A stretch of DNA of 64,000 bases, taken from Chamaecyparis obtusa (taxonomy: Eukaryota; Streptophyta; Pinopsida; Cupressales; Cupressaceae). The notes beneath the pieces are model-generated. The model was not told the origin of the DNA. It did not search any database and was given only the letters and a program-made list of their open reading frames with translations. The DNA is taken from positions 203,501 to 267,500 of the forward strand of contig BSBK01001537.1 of NCBI GenBank assembly GCA_027943335.1. Reading direction: 5' to 3'. Within the stretch, counting starts at the first letter, position 1, and every line of letters starts with the position of its first letter. The position numbers were made by a program, and so were the translations under genes. Shown one piece after another: positions 47,000 to 57,651 of the stretch.

Positions 47000-49708
47000 T
47001 ATTGGTGAATAGATTTTTTTTCCAAGAAAACACCTACAAAATGACCCTAAAATACCCAAACAAGAAGACTCAACCAACACCAATAGTTGGGTCACTTCGC
47101 TATTGAAAAGTGTAAGCACTCTCTGAATTATCTTGGTACAACTCCCCGTGTAGGATTTACAATGAATCAACTAAAATATAATCGATAATGCTTTTAACCT
47201 AAAAGAAATAAAGATTTACAAACATCTATCCGTAAACACGACATAGATGCAAAGGGAATAACTAACTGAAAGGAAATAAACGGTAAATGACACAAAGTTC
47301 ATATACCCAAACGCTGCATTATTAAAAGAACAAAGAGAGAAAGACAAAATGTTCTTTCCAAATACATGAAAAATTATAGCACAAAGTCCAAAGATGATCG
47401 TGCTGATGATCAGATGTAAGAGATATGCATTCAAAGAAAACCAATATCATTCCAAGATGAATATTAATCATAAAATGAGAATCTAAACTTAAAGTTTTAG
47501 TATGTTGATATTTTCCTTCTTTGAAATCAACAAAATAACAAAGATTATGTTGTTCCTATACACTAATCACTATTGAAAACAAAATACCCCTTTCCATGTA
47601 TTACAATCAGAATAAAATTTCATTCCCTCCCTTAGCAAAAAGTCTATAGTGAGGAAGAACCCCTTATCCTATAGCACAAAGTCTCTTAGAAAAAGAAGCT
47701 CCAGAACTGGAACCCCTCTCTTTCCAAAAGATCTACAATAAATAGAATCAACCAACCACTATCCAATTATCATAACTGAATCATGAAACTACTTCTATCT
47801 CCCAAATTTCCATTCACGGACACCTGTCGCTATTTTATTTTGAACATTATAGAGTTTAATGTGCCATATAAAACTATTGACATGTGCTTTCATGTGTGGG
47901 CGGTTCATATCTATGCTTTTCTCTGATAAATGTTCCCTCCATGGATGATGTGTTTCTTATTTTCCTTGACATGACAATCAAGCTTCTTTGTGTGATTCAA
48001 AACTTCTTTAGGCACCCACAACTCCTTTCAATGTGCCTACGATTCCTTATTCACATCAATACCCTTCCAGCCCATTGGTGATAGGGAGCATCTACAATAT
48101 CGATGAACATAGATTTGATAGCTATTGAAGCTAGCCATGTGAAGATCATGACTCTTATGATTTTCTCCCTAGATGCACCTAATCCTACTGAATTCCTTCA
48201 TGCAATCACAAAAAGGAAGTGGACACTTGATACACCTACTTTGACAATCGGGAGAGTGCCAAATTTGTTGCCTCTCCTCTTGATTATTTAATAGACTCAT
48301 TTCTAACATTTGATCTCCTACATCAAATTCACAAGCATGAGAAATAGAGGAACAACTGGCATTCTATCAAACAGTTGGTCAACTCCCTCTACCTTCATTG
48401 TGGTATAGGTGCTCATCAAACTTTGATGCAAATGAGTCATCTCAAAGACTCATACAAGCATTGTCGCCTCTTCTCATACAATGCTATTTGACCTTTGGCT
48501 TGTCATTCTTCCCATCCAAAGATTTATAAACCTCGAGAGGAGTCTCCAGTTTTTTCATGGCATTAGTCAACTTAGGTATTATGTAGAATAACTTGAGGAA
48601 CATACTTCACACATCAATGAGGGTGTCCATTTATACTTTCAATCTTCCACTACACACTAGAATCTTACAGAGTCTATTTCCATTATGGAAGCTCGATGAA
48701 ACTCCATAGACTAATGGTGACATGAAATTTCTATACCGTGTTGTGACAAATGTGCATATCCTTAACCGTGAAGATGATCTTGATTTTTTGAAGGGTGTAA
48801 TTTATAATTGTCCCACTATTATCATAGACTAATCATGACTTGATATAAATACATTTAGAATGAGAACATGTCCTCAGTTTCATCCCTATTAGCACTATCT
48901 TAGGTAATTCACATCCTTTAACCATGCTTCCATATGAATGAATCATCAACAATGAGAATGAGTTGAGTCATCATTTCTTGATTATGTTATGAAATTCTTA
49001 TGTGGGGATTGCAGATAGTCTTTTGCCATCGGATATGTCGAGCATCACTAATGTGACTATTCTATGGATTCGAAGCCTGGCCATCAACATGATCTATCAT
49101 TCCATTGATTGGGGGGTTTTCCTCATCAAACTGAGAAAGAGAAAGTCTCTTGAAGAAAATCCAATCCTTGTAAGAGTTCTTCTGCAACTGAATGCATTGT
49201 CCCTCATTGCATTATGACTTTGAGTTTAAAATGTCACCTTTAAATCAATGGATCTAATCCTTTGGACTGGTTATTCCCAAACAATGATGGCTTGGATCAT
49301 GAACAATGCATTTAAAGTAATTGAAGAGTTTTCTGGGTTTGCACTAAGATCAGGTCCTTCATGCTTGAACTTTGCATTACTAATCCCGATGTACCATCTA
49401 CAACTTGAACCAATATGAAAAGTTCTAAACCTTGAGCATTCAGGATCTCTAGACTTTGAATAACTCTAAACTTCATTGAACTAGCTGAACTTGAGTAACC
49501 TGCACTTCTGCATCTATGAACTTTTTGAGATTAATTTGAACCTATAAGGTGAACTACCTCGAACCAAATGAACCAAGATGAATCAGAATAAACCATTTAA
49601 ACCTAGTTTAGAAAATTGAACCACTTGGAACTACTTTGAACTTAGTTCAAAGAGGTTCAAGACCCTAAACTAAAAGTTTTATTACCAGGGTCTATATGGG
49701 TACCAACA
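47000..49708 (-). repeat. D 5' LTR (right copy)
   Basis: 2709 bp. The starting TG is mutated to TA (TATTGGTG). Ends GTACCAACA before the AAGTG copy. Confidence 0.92.
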
Positions 49709-49713
49709 AAGTG

Positions 49714-49817
49714 CGATGATTAAAATCTTGGTCCAAATGCTCTTGATTCCCTTTCCCAAAGTATTTTTCTCAAAATCATTTAAAAAATTCATCAATATTT
49801 CTATTTTTCTTTGCCAT
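49714..49817 (-). pseudogene. gag: G gag N-terminus
   Basis: The minus-strand ATG at 49815-49817 (MAKKNRNIDEFF), followed by two stops, leads in about 35 codons to the D target site and continues at 42566 with YRHGSQHSSQHARH. The ATG plus the frame continuing across D supports this as the G gag start. Confidence 0.65.
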
Positions 49818-52104
49818 GGTTAAAGTGTAATAAACACCATTTTATGACCTAGGTGAGGAAAGTGTAGACTCACTAAAGGTATTATAAAAGGGATTAAAAC
49901 CCCAATGTTCCATCTTTCTTCTAAGTGACTTGTCAAAATTTTCCTCAAGCTACTTTCCTTGGAAAATTTGATATCTAGTTTTAACTGGCATGAAAGTAGA
50001 TGCAAGAAGCCAATAGGAAAACTTGAATAAACTTGATTTTCAAACTAGGTAAGCAAAAGGTACACTTGTCCAAAGTGATGATGATGAAAAAGAAATGATA
50101 AATTGCTATGAGATGTCCAATATGAGGGCTTGAATGCCCAAGGTACAACACTTGCAAACAAGCAAAGATAACTTGCCACAAGGTGTCCAAGTTGAGGTCC
50201 TGAATGCTTAATGTACAATAATTGTGAACAAGCAAAGATAAGATAATAAAAGATGATAAAGAGACTGGGAAAATAATACAATCTACTAACCAAGACTTGT
50301 AATCAAGTAGCTCAAGTTTACTTTTTAGCAAAAGGTAGTCCTAACTTGGTGTGACAAGACCAAAGGATAGAAAGAGCTAAGGATAACAATGAGAAAGTTA
50401 TGTTGACAACGTTTAAGCTCAGTTGGGAAAGTTTGACCCCAAAGGATCATTCGACTTGTTCTTGTGATGGTTCACTGATTTGGACAATTGACTTGATGAA
50501 AAATGTTTTTATTTTATTTTGAACTTTTATTTTGAGTTTTTGGCATTTTATGATTTTGTTTTTTGGATTTTTGTATTAAAAATACAAAAAACACACAATG
50601 AAATCATGCATAAGGTAAAATTACTAAGGCTCAATTCAATTGATGTGTCCCCTTTTTGTTTCAAGTGGGGAAGGTTTTAAAAATTCAAGCACATAAAACA
50701 CACCAACAACCTATTCAAGTTTAAACTAGGATGTACAATTTCAACTAAGGGATGTCCTAGATATACACAAGGTATGTGAGGCCCAAATCCGTAGATGAAA
50801 GAAAATACTACTGAACAACTGGGAGGAAATGGTAACCCAATCTCCACCTTCACTTCCCAAAGGTATAAAGTTCTTTGAGGCTTATCCAAGATTGACAATA
50901 CTTCTACTTCCAAGAGGTTTGTCTTTAGATTCAAGCCCCATTATAGATTCAATTCTCGCTATTTATACTTTGTTGGAACATGGGAGTTGGGGTCATCTCC
51001 TAGAGTGATCACTTCTCTAGGTAAGCCCCCTAAAAATAAAAAGGCAAGATCCCTTATTTATGTTCCCCTCAAACTACTTAACAAGGATGCAAGAAGAAAA
51101 AATAAATAATAAAATCTTGGGGATTAAAAGACAAAAGAGTTCATTTTGAGCCCAAATCCAAATGTGAATGATTAATTTTAAGCCCTTTTTTTCAATGTTA
51201 GGAAGATACACCAAACAAGTTGACAAAACGAGAGAAATGATTTGATGATGAAAAAGAAGATAGTGATAAGTTTTTATAATTCAAATATGAAGGTTTGGAA
51301 TTTGTGCACTTTGATTTCACTCTTTCCAATTTTTTTAATATTTTTTTCTCCTTTGACCCGCTATGATGAGCTCCAAGTTGCCTTCACAAAATCCAATCAA
51401 GTGTGTGAAATCATGAAGAAATATGATGATTCAAAGAAAATACATTGAATTAGTTTCTTCCACATGAAAGAACGACTCATAATTGACTGATTTTATCTTG
51501 CATTGAACTATGTGCAAATAAAGTGCAAGCTAATCATAAAATGCTCTTTTTTTGTGTTTTTTTGACCTAGTCAACAAGATGGGATTTATTTTCTATTATT
51601 TCATCCCCAAAAATAAAAATAAAAAGAAAATACCCCTACTAAAAATGAGAGAGCTTTCCAAAAATTCATTTTTTTTGAAATATCCCTTTATTTGTGCCCT
51701 AGAGATCCATTTTACCAAAACAGACCAATTTTCATAAATCGACTATTTGAGCCATGTTGTTGCATCTAAATTAAAAACAAAAATAAGTAATCCCCTGTAG
51801 AATTCCTAGACCTTTCCAAAACTATAAATGTTTTTGAAAAATTTGTTTATTTGTGAACAAAAATAAATTTTCATAAAAAATCAATAAAAAATTATAACTC
51901 ACAGAAAAATTATCAGAAAATATAATTTTTGGACTAAGACGCCTTTGATCCATCCCTGACCTACAAATAAATTTTAGATGAAAAGACCAATCTGTTTGGA
52001 AGATATGGCAAAATCTTTAAAAAACCTAGGGTTTTTTCCTTGAACTCAACCTGCACAAGGGTTAGCCTTAAAAAGCAAAGTGAGTATAAAATATTTATGG
52101 GTTA
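49818..52104 (-). other. G 5' leader
   Basis: About 2.3 kb, non-coding. Contains a 70 bp tandem duplication (50104-50173 and 50174-50243) sharing TGTCCAA, TGAATGC and AACAAGCAAAGATAA. AT-rich homopolymer stretches lie around 50500-50580 and 51540-51910. Confidence 0.6.
50104..50243. repeat. 70 bp tandem duplication
   Basis: Two adjacent units of equal length, diverged by scattered substitutions but without indels. Confidence 0.75.
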
Positions 52105-52122
52105 GCTCCATAGTGGACACCA
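52105..52122 (-). other. G primer-binding site
   Basis: The minus strand reads TGGTGTCCACTATGGAGC, four bases from the LTR. TGG start and position fit a primer site. The tRNA is not identified. Confidence 0.65.
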
Positions 52123-52126
52123 AAAA

Positions 52127-53246
52127 TGTGAGCCAAAAAGTGTGGTCACTTCTATAAACCCTTATATCCAAGAGATGCAATGAATTTGGAGTCTTAGAAG
52201 GCGGCTTATAGCTTCCTATCCATAGCATGCAAGAATCATGTAGATAAAGATGGTGGCTCTCAAATGAACCCAATAAGAAAGATCCCTACAAGGTGAACTA
52301 TAGAATAGAAGATTCAAGTAGATATAAAGCAACAAGAGTGCAAGTATCCAAGATCTCCATGATGAATGCAAATACAAAGTAATCTAAGATGAGTTGCAAG
52401 AGATGTAAGATTAAACTAAGATGAAATGCAAGAGTGCAAGGAAAGTAAATCTAAGCTAACAAGATGAAAGATTATTATCCATGCAAGAAAGTAAATAGAA
52501 AATCTAAGCTAAATGATAATTCAAGATCTCAGCTAGTGCTCAAGAAATCAAATGACAAAGTAACAACACCACCTTAGCAAAAAATAGGATGGTCTATCGT
52601 GGATGCAAGATGCAAGATGAGAGATCCTATATGAAAGATTCCAAGATGCAAGATTCCAAGATACAAGATAAGCTAAGATGGAAGGATGAGCCAAGATGAA
52701 AGAATACAAGAGAATGAGGAGAGAGCCTCCTTTTAAAGAAATTTGGAAATGAGAGGATGGTCAAGATTAAGAGGCAAAAGAATGAGCAAGTGTGGAGACT
52801 AAGTCTTGGTTGATCCATGTGCTCGTGTCTTTAAGAGGCAAAACAATGAGTGGTTGAGATAAAGAGGCAAAAGCCTTCTTCAAAAGTCAAAAGATTCCAT
52901 CTCATTGGAAAGTGCACTTTAAGTGGAGGGATTTTCTTTTTCTTTTTATTATTATTATTATTTTAAAATTTTAATTTTAGAAAAGTGATTTTCATGTGCA
53001 CTTAGGATAAAGGGATCTTTTATTATTTAATTAAAAAGGAGCATGTTCTTTTAATTAAATAAACATAGAATAAAGTGGTCAAACTTTAGGATATAATCAA
53101 ATAAATCATTATATGATGATTTGACCAAAGATAAATGATTAATTATGCATAACTAATTTAATGCCTACCAATGGTCTAGTATTTTAATTTAATTTTTTAG
53201 TAAGGGGGCTTATAGTTTACTAGAACAAAATTGGGTGATTATAGAC
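52127..53246 (-). repeat. G 5' LTR
   Basis: Plus-strand TGTGAGCC...TATAGACA, about 1120 bp. The left edge is fixed by the primer site. The right edge is my choice of the first plausible CA end and cannot be checked because the partner LTR is outside the window. Holds many AAGATG(C)AAGA-type short repeats (52370-52690) and a TTTAAA box in CTTTAAAAGG (minus strand, 52729-52738). Confidence 0.6.
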
Positions 53247-53959
53247 ATTACCTCAATGCTTATGGTTTGGTTGATGATGTTGAATTATAGGGATGAGACT
53301 ATGAGAATCATGAGGGTGCTGGTGAATCTAGAATGGATGAGTAGTATGGTTTAGATTCTTGCCTATGCAGTACCTACAAAGGGTTTTTCAAGTGGAGAAA
53401 GAGGGGAGGCACTGTTACTCCTAAATACATTAAAGTGTTGTCATTAGTGAAAAAGATGAGTTATGATGAGTGAAGAATCAGGTTGGTGAAGAGAAAGTCA
53501 ATTGGTAACAACAAGGCAGAACAATTACTGAGAAATCAAGGTTATCAAGCAGAATGGACACCGAAGAAATATAGTAAATCAATCACAATGGTTACCAAGC
53601 AATGGAAGAGTACCAAGCGATTATGTTAACTAAGGAAGTGTATTATTGAGAAGGAAAAACATGACAACCAAGAAGATAAAAAAAGGCCACCAAGAGATAC
53701 AAGATTACAAAATTCAAGGTTTATTGGATTCTACCAAGAAAGAAAATGGTTTACAAAGATTGAGGAGAAAGTTAGGTAAGATTTATTGAGAATGAAACAT
53801 GATTTTACATGATCTCAAGGAAAATTTTGAGCCAATGAAAATGAAGAAAATATTTCTTAGAAAGAGGAAATGAATATGGATCATAGATCTAATCGTCTGA
53901 GTATTCTAGAAGGATCCAAACCCTAATTAGGTCAAGTAAAGAGGAAGCTACAAGATTAC

Positions 53960-53967
53960 TATATAAG
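53960..53967 (+). promoter_or_regulatory. TATA box of K LTR
   Basis: CTATATAAGGA, followed about 30 bases later by purine-rich leader sequence (AGAGAGAGGAAGAGAG), as in many plant copia LTRs. Confidence 0.6.
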
Positions 53968-54496
53968 GATGGATTGAGAAAATATTAATAGAGAGAGGAA
54001 GAGAGAAGGAACAAGTGCAGAACAGAGATAAAGAAGATAGAGCTACCGAACAGTGGAAGTGAATAAATTTGGTGAAATTAGTAAGAGAAAGGTGACGAGA
54101 CTACACAAATTATAAAGGATTTGACCTAGCATATAGGTAGATGCACTATTCTAGATCAATTTTTATAGGAATATATTATTGTTATTGTATTCTCAAATCC
54201 CACATATTGGGTAGGCCTTAACAAGCTTTTTACATTGTAAATCTCTTAATAGAGTGCACACTTAATGAGTGTTGCAAAATCCTTTTACAAGTTAGAATTT
54301 AAAAGGTCTTTTTGTATTACTCCTAATAGGGTAAACCACTAGAAGTGATACTTTTATATTTTCTAAATGAGAAACCTTTATACTACAGTAGTGAAGGATT
54401 GTGGGTGTTATCCCCACCACAGTTTTTGCCTCTAACTAAGGGTTTTTGTGTAACAAAAATCATGTGTCAAATGTGTTCATGATTGTTATGTGTGTA

Positions 54497-55997
54497 TGTA
54501 ATGACCCTTACTATAAAGGCCACTAAAAACCATATTGCTGGACTGTGATTTCGTCAAACACTTGGCACGCAACTGAATTGTTTAGGTTTGGAATGTAATG
54601 GCTCAAAGTTGTAGTTGTTAAGAAACAAATCCACAATGTTTCAATTGATACAATACAATGCCAATATGTAATGAAATGCAATCAATACCAATGCTGTCTT
54701 TTACAAACTATCACAATTTCCAGAACTTCAATGACTTGGCACCAAGGGAATTCAATGAACTATTGCCAAACAATGATAGGACTTTTATATCAATGCAATG
54801 ACCACAATGCCAATTGAAATATGAGTTACTCAATGTCTGATTACAATATGCAAAGTATGATAATGACTGAATTCTAGAAATACATGGACTGTTACAACTC
54901 CCATACATGGACAATGAAACTATTGCAATGTTAAGACCTCATCCATGCACCTAACATTCACTATGACATCCCACATACATATAACTGGTTTCGGTGGATA
55001 ACAGTGACTGTTTACCAAGTATTAGACATGCTTTTGTATCACTATCCAAGATATACCAATATCCTATGCAGCTGGGTACAAACAGAGACTAAGTTCATAA
55101 TATTTCTTGTCACATGAACAACAATTGATATTCATCCAGCATATACAGCAATGACTATTAATGCACACTTTTTATTACACTTTTGGCATCAACTATCAAA
55201 CACAAAGAAAGTAGGAGAACCTGGAAATGCTGCAATGTGTTGACTGAATGCTGATGTAGACACCTCCAATTGCACCCGAACTGATCCCAATTTACAGCTG
55301 ATTGTAGATGGCTGCAATAATTTTTCGGACTACTTTTTCACTCTGCTTTTTTTTTTTCTTTGCTTTTTCGGACTGCTTTTTTGGATCTGCTTTTTCGGAC
55401 TGCTTTTTCATTTTGCTTTTTCAGACCTGCTTTTTCTTCCTCTTGCAACCAAAACTCAAACCCTCAGGTAAATCTAAGGATTCCAAATAAGCTCAACATG
55501 AAATGGCTGAATACCACTTCCAATGTGCAACCCTTCAGAAGATATCTCACTTCCTTAGTTATGCAAATCCAAGGGAGTTATCATTCCCAAAGATCTAATG
55601 AAAATTTGCAGACCAAATGACTACAAATTGCTCCAATATGGAAAAGTAGAAAAATCCTCAAATCAGCTTGTCCAAATGAATGCCCAAGCCCCCTATTTAT
55701 TCACTTTTTGAGAAGTTACTAAGAACTTCTAGAAGCATCCATTATAAAATCCCATTATAATGCACTTTTATAATAATATAACTTTATAAAATAAAAAGTG
55801 CAACTCAACTTAAAATTATAACATGTGGGGCCCGCATAACTCATACTAATAAAAATAAGCTCTAAATCACTTCTCTAAGAGCAAATACGACCACTGATCT
55901 ACAAAATGACTCTCTCCACATCGCCACCAGTCTACGAGAGCCTGTGATAGACTGATCCGGCATGCTAAACGATGTCAACTAGAATGGGGACATGACA
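54497..55997. mobile_element. S2: solo LTR, 1.5 kb
   Basis: TGTAATGACC...GGGACATGACA with the exact TSD GTGTA (54492-54496 and 55998-56002). No internal primer site, polypurine tract or coding sequence, so it is a solo LTR left by LTR-LTR recombination. Ends and length suggest a gypsy family (inference). Contains a T-rich repeat cluster (55321-55440). Confidence 0.92.
55321..55440. repeat. CTTTTTCGGACTG repeat cluster in S2
   Basis: About six degenerate units of 18-21 bp with the core CTTTTTCGGACTG or CTGCTTTTTC. Generates spurious Phe-rich ORFs. Confidence 0.8.
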
Positions 55998-56167
55998 GTG
56001 TATGGTTGAAAGAGTTTACTTTATTTTATCGTCATTCAGTAATAAGTTGTTAAGTTCATGCATGCAAACTGAGATCTAAGATTCAAAGGGTAAAATAGTC
56101 ATAGAGGGTTAAAGTTTTATAAGGCACTGATTTAGCCCCCCTCTCAACACCTTAACTTTCCAACAAT

Positions 56168-56178
56168 TGGTATCAAAG
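56168..56178 (+). other. K primer-binding site
   Basis: TGGTATCAAAG, two bases after the LTR, is the initiator-Met-tRNA site with one change. Confidence 0.8.
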
Positions 56179-56229
56179 AAGAGTATCTTATTTAGAAGTT
56201 TAACAACTTGAGAGGAAAGATAAAAAGAG

Positions 56230-57393
56230 ATGGAAAGCTACAAGTATGAAAAGGTGATTGATAATTTGAACTTTGAATTGAAATTTGCAAAAGATTAGAT
56301 TGATGAACTGACAAGGAAGTTGAAGTATTCACTAAGCAAGAGAAATAAGTTAGCTCATCAACTGAAAGAAATGCAAGATCAGGTTGAAGAAATTTCAGAA
56401 CAATCAAAGGGAAGTTTTTCTAATGAATCTAAAGCTTCTATATCAGAATTGATGGAAGAGAACAAAACCCTAACTGAGCAAGTAAAATTATCGAAGAAGG
56501 AAAAAGAAGCTCAATTGGTAAGAATGTGTGTTGTCTTAGAACAAAAGAGAAAATCTAAAGATGATAAGAGAATGATAGAAGATGAAAAAAGGAAAATGAA
56601 GGAAAGATTGAATGAGAAAGATGTGGAAATAAAGAGGTTGACACAAAATCACTATGATATGAAAAATTAGTTACTCGATGTTAATCATGAGGTTGCAAGG
56701 AAGATGGAAGAGATTGTTGGACTTAGATCAACAAATGAACAACTGAAGAATGAGATGAAAAATGAAAAAGAAATCAATGAAAGACTGAAGAGATATGAGG
56801 AAAGTATAAGGAAACTAGATGAACAATTGAGATATCAGAGAAGACTAAGAGATAGTAGTGGATTAGGCTTTACCAAGAACTCTACAACTGAGAAAGCAAA
56901 ATTATCAAAGAAATCATAGCAGAGAAATGTTTATACAACTCCAAAACCTAAGAAGCCAACATGCTATCATTGTGGAATACCAGGACTCACAAAAAATGTA
57001 TGCAGGAGCAAGGTCAGTAAATCATTTTGTACTCCTAAATTTGATGGATACTATTATAACCGCAACAAGTAATAGTCATAAAGCATTTGAGTGCAAACTT
57101 AATTTTGACAAGACTCCAAGGAAACAAAAATTTGATGGTTACTGCTACACATACAATAAGTATGGACACAAAACATAAGATTGCAGATTGTAGAAGAATT
57201 TTTTATTGGATAACAAATAGACAAGTACATACTATCAATTGGGATTACAACATAAGGATTACTTGTACAACTTGTGGAAGATATGGTCATATTATAGAAA
57301 ATTGTATAAGATTGCACATGAGAGGAAATATTGGTACTTGGAAGACTTCTGGCATGGTATGTTTTCATTGTCACAAGGTCAGACACTTGAGCA
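56230..57393 (+). pseudogene. gag: K gag: coiled coil plus zinc knuckles
   Basis: The ATG at 56230 (MESYKYEKVID) opens a frame that runs to about 57000 with three stops (about 56296, 56668-56670 and 56917-56919) and then shifts. The first 220 residues are a near-continuous Glu/Lys/Leu coiled coil. After GLGFTKN and a basic segment come zinc-knuckle blocks: CYHCGIPGLTKNVC (His position lost), a decayed second one near 57143, CTTCGRYGHIIENC (complete, about 57265) and CFHCHKVRHLSKD, which is cut by the C2 insertion before its last Cys. Coiled coil plus several knuckles resembles gag of some plant copia (Sirevirus-like) elements, but no pol follows, so the class is uncertain. Confidence 0.72.
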
Positions 57394-57398
57394 AAGAC

Positions 57399-57651
57399 TC
57401 TTGTTGAGGCCTTCCTTCCTTCATGTTTCTTTCAGCATGTTGTTGTATCTCTTTTTGGGGTAGGGTTTTTCCCACTGGGTTTTCTCTATTTCCCCGGTTC
57501 ACAGAGATTTCTTTGTTGTTGGGTACCTTATCAGGCCTTGTTGCCGGGACCCATTTCTTACTTTCATAGTTGTGCTAGGTTAATTTCCTCCTGAGCTTCG
57601 CTTAAGGGGGGGTGTTAGAGTAATAGTAAATTTACCTTTAATAATTAAATC
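57399..57651 (+). repeat. C2 inverted terminal fragment (3' UTR, PPT, LTR start)
   Basis: The plus strand reads a T/C-rich 3' UTR, then CTTAAGGGGGGG (polypurine tract, 57601-57612) and TGTTAGAGTAATAGTAAAT from 57613, which is the LTR start on the strand opposite to the rest of C2. It runs into AATAATTAAATC (57640-57651), which matches the opposite arm of an LTR hairpin (61872-61883), and then joins RT codons. Confidence 0.8.

Larger units (their letters stand above)
42572..49708 (-). mobile_element. D: long-LTR element with an unknown acidic ORF
   Basis: TSD AAGTG at 42567-42571 and 49709-49713. LTRs of about 2.7 kb at 42572-45277 and 47000-49708, with ends TGTTGGTG..CACCAACA (a perfect 8 bp inverted terminal sequence in the left copy). 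The interior is only 1.7 kb. A primer site TGGCGACTCTACTGGGG lies left of the right LTR on the minus strand. There is no gag, protease, RT or integrase. The size ratio fits a large-retrotransposon-derivative style non-autonomous element, but with one ORF. It inserted near the start of G gag. Confidence 0.9.
1..53246 (-). mobile_element. G: Ty3/gypsy (Tat-like) LTR retrotransposon, host of the nest
   Basis: G is a minus-strand gypsy element of about 12 kb of its own sequence, spread over 53 kb by five insertions. Its own pieces are 1-330, 5246-5479, 13697-17359, 26906-30436, 41851-42566 and 49714-53246. Read right to left they give 5' LTR, primer site, leader, gag, protease, RT, RNase H, a second RNase H-like domain, integrase and 3' UTR, which is normal gypsy order. 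The second RNase H-like block and the integrase style suggest the Tat lineage (inference). The 3' LTR is outside the window to the left. Every reading frame has stops or shifts, so it is dead. The RT junction across N2 and the gag junctions across T and D become continuous when the inserts and one TSD copy are removed, which is the main proof that these pieces are one element. Confidence 0.85.
53247..56165 (+). repeat. K 5' LTR region (start uncertain), interrupted by S2
   Basis: The right end is sharp: TTTCCAACA at 56165 followed by a Met-type primer site. The left end is not resolved; candidates are TGTTACTCC (about 53413) and TGTTGTCATT (about 53437). Contains a TATATAAG promoter (53960-53967) and the GTGGGTGTTATCCCCACC segment (about 54391) typical of this LTR type, also seen in N1. 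S2 splits it. Confidence 0.6.

Noticed and set aside
42572..49708. Segmental duplication of 2.7 kb
   Set aside because: The two copies have TG..CA-type ends, a primer site beside one copy and a flanking 5 bp TSD, so they are LTRs of D.
55308..55620. Phe-rich ORFs in S2
   Set aside because: Produced by the T-rich repeat cluster within a solo LTR.
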